Shown: in pieces, positions 62,501-64,000 of the stretch | Layout: each line of letters opens with the position of its first letter | How positions within the stretch are numbered: the stretch's first letter is position 1 | NCBI RefSeq assembly: GCF_013373865.1 | Contig: NC_050470.1 | Location: 30,363,585 to 30,427,584, forward strand | Source: Monomorium pharaonis | Taxonomy: Eukaryota > Arthropoda > Insecta > Hymenoptera > Formicidae | Length of the DNA: 64,000 nt | Reading direction: 5' to 3' | Notes under the pieces: generated by a model | Told to the model about the DNA's origin: nothing | Database searches by the model: none | Seen by the model: only the letters and a program-made list of their open reading frames with translations | Program-made: the position numbers and the translations under genes

Positions 62501-62672
62501 GCCAGAACGAAGGCAACCCCCGTGGGCGAGAACGCGACGTTCCCATGCGTTGTGTACTGCTGAAGGATCCTCACCCCGAGCTCGTTGACGACGTCGGTGA
62601 TCACGTCAACCGGGCGCTGCGTGTCCGCGCGATACCAAGGATCGTATCTGTAAGCGAACGCGGACGATACTG
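56427..62672 (-). CDS. Serpin with long Ser/Thr-rich insertion (5' incomplete)
   Basis: Exons in transcript order: 62672-62383, 62134-60895, 60616-60405, 60067-59882, 59444-59303, 56566-56427. All phases agree, giving 735 residues after the missing first exon. Serpin motifs: helix-B-like NVAFSPTGVAFVLAALYEGS; YIAVLPFAYFPSLQAVALEFP and YNIILFMP from the central sheet; VRATIPSFMLRGFVTLTSFLQ; LGILDVFEPRVADLSPMTSD; and the C-terminal signature HPFLYFIVDTETSVSLITGRVDDP. The second exon starts in the serpin fold and then holds about 325 Thr/Ser/Val/Asn-rich residues, followed by basic clusters (NRKKKD, LRKRKARSPR). The reactive-loop region lacks the small-residue hinge typical of inhibitory serpins, so a non-inhibitory role is inferred. 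Overall size and insertion recall the Drosophila Spn100A type, but orthology was not tested. The first residues (VSSAFA then YRYDPW) look like the end of a signal peptide whose start lies in an exon not identified, possibly beyond the window. Confidence 0.9.
56567..59302 (-). other. Long serpin intron
   Basis: AT-rich sequence between the last two serpin exons, with a CpG-rich stretch near 58.1-58.7 kb. No convincing nested gene was seen. The short ORFs around 58.1-58.7 kb look compositional. Confidence 0.7.
59303..59444 (-). CDS. Serpin exon: pre-loop region and reactive loop
   Basis: The acceptor tttcgcag borders 59444 and the donor C/GTGAGT follows 59303 (phase 1). It encodes LGILDVFEPRVADLSPMTSD, then the loop segment ending PDRTHS. 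It contains no run of small hinge residues. Confidence 0.88.
59882..60067 (-). CDS. Serpin exon: NIILFMP to helix I
   Basis: The acceptor attcaag borders 60067 and the donor AGG/GTAAGC follows 59882. Its 62 codons run from DPRYNIILFMPTD to FVTLTSFLQR. Confidence 0.88.
60405..60616 (-). CDS. Serpin exon: central sheet
   Basis: The acceptor cttttag borders 60616 and the donor GAC/GTAAGT follows 60405. It encodes DEGIWMQNLEIWKSYN and then the conserved YIAVLPFAYFPSLQAVALEFP. The usual strand-3A motif (NAIYFKGxW) is not recognisable here. Confidence 0.88.
60895..62134 (-). CDS. Serpin exon: mucin-like insertion
   Basis: The acceptor tttcaag borders 62134, in phase with the previous exon, and the donor CCAG/GTACGT follows 60895. 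The first 40 or so residues (GGLTLSRENTRLRPEYEDIL, then YGFDLSSIE) fit the serpin helix C-E region. Next come about 325 residues dominated by Thr, Ser, Val, Asn and Ala with several N-x-S/T sites, then a lysine/arginine-rich end. The open + strand ORF over it is a shadow. Confidence 0.88.
62383..62672 (-). CDS. Serpin exon: N-terminal helices
   Basis: The acceptor ttgcag borders 62672 and the donor CGA/GTAAGA follows 62383 (phase 0). It begins near a predicted signal-peptidase site (AFA) and covers VITDVVNELGVRILQQY through the helix-B signature to FRDIHRRLR. It needs one base from an upstream exon to complete its first codon. Confidence 0.88.
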
Positions 62673-62846
62673 CTGCAACATAACATCATAGTGGGAAACT
62701 TTAAAATTCATTACGCTTTGTGCAATTCTACACATTATGTACACATCATCTGTTTCGCTAAATTGAAGTCTTCCCACGAATAACGCTGCTTTCCACTGAA
62801 CTGCAATCATATTTTAACACGGTTTTCTTGGAAATGTATAAGATAA

Positions 62847-62891
<45 letters not shown>

Positions 62892-64000
62892 TCTCTTTCT
62901 GTACAGCATATAAAAAAATTGATCGAGATATTTTTATTTGTTTTGCTTCCGTTACACAAAGGAGAGGCTTCAATTTCTAAACCTTTCTATTGACAATTCG
63001 GCTTCGCCGGATTAAAATTGCGAGAGATAAATTGAAAATCAAGATAATCGGCGTTTACGTACGCTGTAGTATCACAATCAGATGCAACGGCTTTTCCATC
63101 CTTTTTTTGGGACAGCTGCTTCCTTCTCGATTCTCCGAGCGTTACGTCGAGGCGGAGACGGATCGTCCGCGCGACGCGATCCAGTCGGTTCTAGTCTTTA
63201 GGATTAAGCCTTAGTCGTTCGCGTCCTAAGTCGGGACTGGCTCGCGTCGGAACGCGCGAATCAAGCGTACGCTAGACCAGCCGCCTAGCTCGTCGGGGTC
63301 CGTCGTTCGATTAAGACCCGCTCAAGGGGCCCGCACTTGAGTGGGCCCGTTCGAAGACCGCCGATTACCACCGCGACTTCTCAAGTGGCTAAGGTCGTAA
63401 TCCCCGTTAAGTTGCACACATAACTTTCCTCTCGGCCGCCAATTCCTCTTCCCGTCGCTTTTCATCTCTATTTTTTGAGAAAATTAAAAGGTAGAAGAAG
63501 ATGATCTTCTGTCTTTCGATGTTTCGACAGAAAGAGAACCTTAGAGATACTTTGACCAGCAAAAAGTTATTAAAATTTAAAAATTGCAGGCTTGGCAAAT
63601 TTTTTTTTCGAATCAAAAAAATTTTAAGTGTGTATATAGAACGAAAATGACCGTATTTTGCTACAGTTTTGGATAAATAAATTTTAAGCGAGTAAATGAA
63701 TCCAAATAAACTTTTGAACAAATATTTATTAAAGTTTTATTAATATTTGTAAAAATTGTATTCGTCCTACAAATTTTACATAAAAATTTAAATAAGAAGA
63801 GCAAACAACAATAAAATAATTTTTAAGCTAATTAAAGAATTATGTAGCCAAATTTTACAGAGATATTCAAACTTAATAACATGCCGCCGTGCTCATCACC
63901 GCTTATCTGATCTACTATTGCAAAACGCGAAATATGTGCGTGCGTGTGCTTTATTCTTTAGTCACAATCCAATGACAAAGATATTATGGTTTCACTTTGA
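62673..64000. other. Serpin upstream region or first intron
   Basis: Contains a CT-rich tract (62849-62900), a CpG-rich block (63,090-63,400) and AT-rich sequence to the window edge. The missing serpin signal-peptide exon was sought here and not found, so it may lie beyond 64,000. Confidence 0.5.
62849..62900. repeat. CT-rich microsatellite
   Basis: CT dinucleotides with TTT interruptions, within the presumed first serpin intron. Confidence 0.9.

Overview
The window is arthropod nuclear DNA. It is very probably insect, and a hymenopteran such as an ant is the best guess. Genes are split by short AT-rich introns with GT/AG ends. CpG-rich blocks alternate with very AT-rich blocks, and (GA)n, (CT)n and (CA)n microsatellites are frequent. 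There is no operon structure and no prokaryotic signal. The order-level assignment is inference, because no sequence search could be run.

Only the right-hand fifth carries confident genes. From 50,272 to 55,447 (+) lies an eight-exon gene for a Stubble-type serine protease. It has an N-terminal hydrophobic segment, a six-cysteine knot, a long Ser/Thr/Pro stalk and a complete trypsin-like domain; all exon phases agree and give 901 codons plus stop. A candidate upstream exon near 49.06-49.11 kb would splice in frame and supply a short cytoplasmic tail. Converging on it, 980 bp away, a serpin runs from about 62,672 down to 56,427 (-) in six exons. Its signal-peptide exon was not found. It carries a Thr/Ser-rich insertion of roughly 325 residues and an atypical reactive loop. 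The two genes are a secreted or membrane protease and a serpin-fold protein placed tail to tail. Whether they interact is unknown.

The left 50 kb is mostly non-coding (intergenic, or long introns and 5' regions). It holds a plausible intronless 158-codon gene (6,435-6,911, -) and weak splice-supported candidate exons at 33.1/32.75 kb (-). It also holds several mobile-element-like structures: a TA-flanked MITE (2,477-2,903), a 1.77-kb foldback element with a 10-bp minisatellite core (about 7,275-9,046), an element about 0.8 kb long carrying the same minisatellite (about 35,938-36,742), and a TTAA-flanked piggyBac-like MITE (38,261-38,735). A degenerate tandem array of about 0.48-kb units lies at 33.2-35.0 kb. 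CpG-rich blocks near 4.1-4.9, 11.0-11.7, 12.3-16.1, 16.5-17.1, 22.2-23.8, 28.9-30.3 and 42-46 kb may include promoters or 5' exons. Most long ORFs there occur on both strands at once and are best explained by composition.
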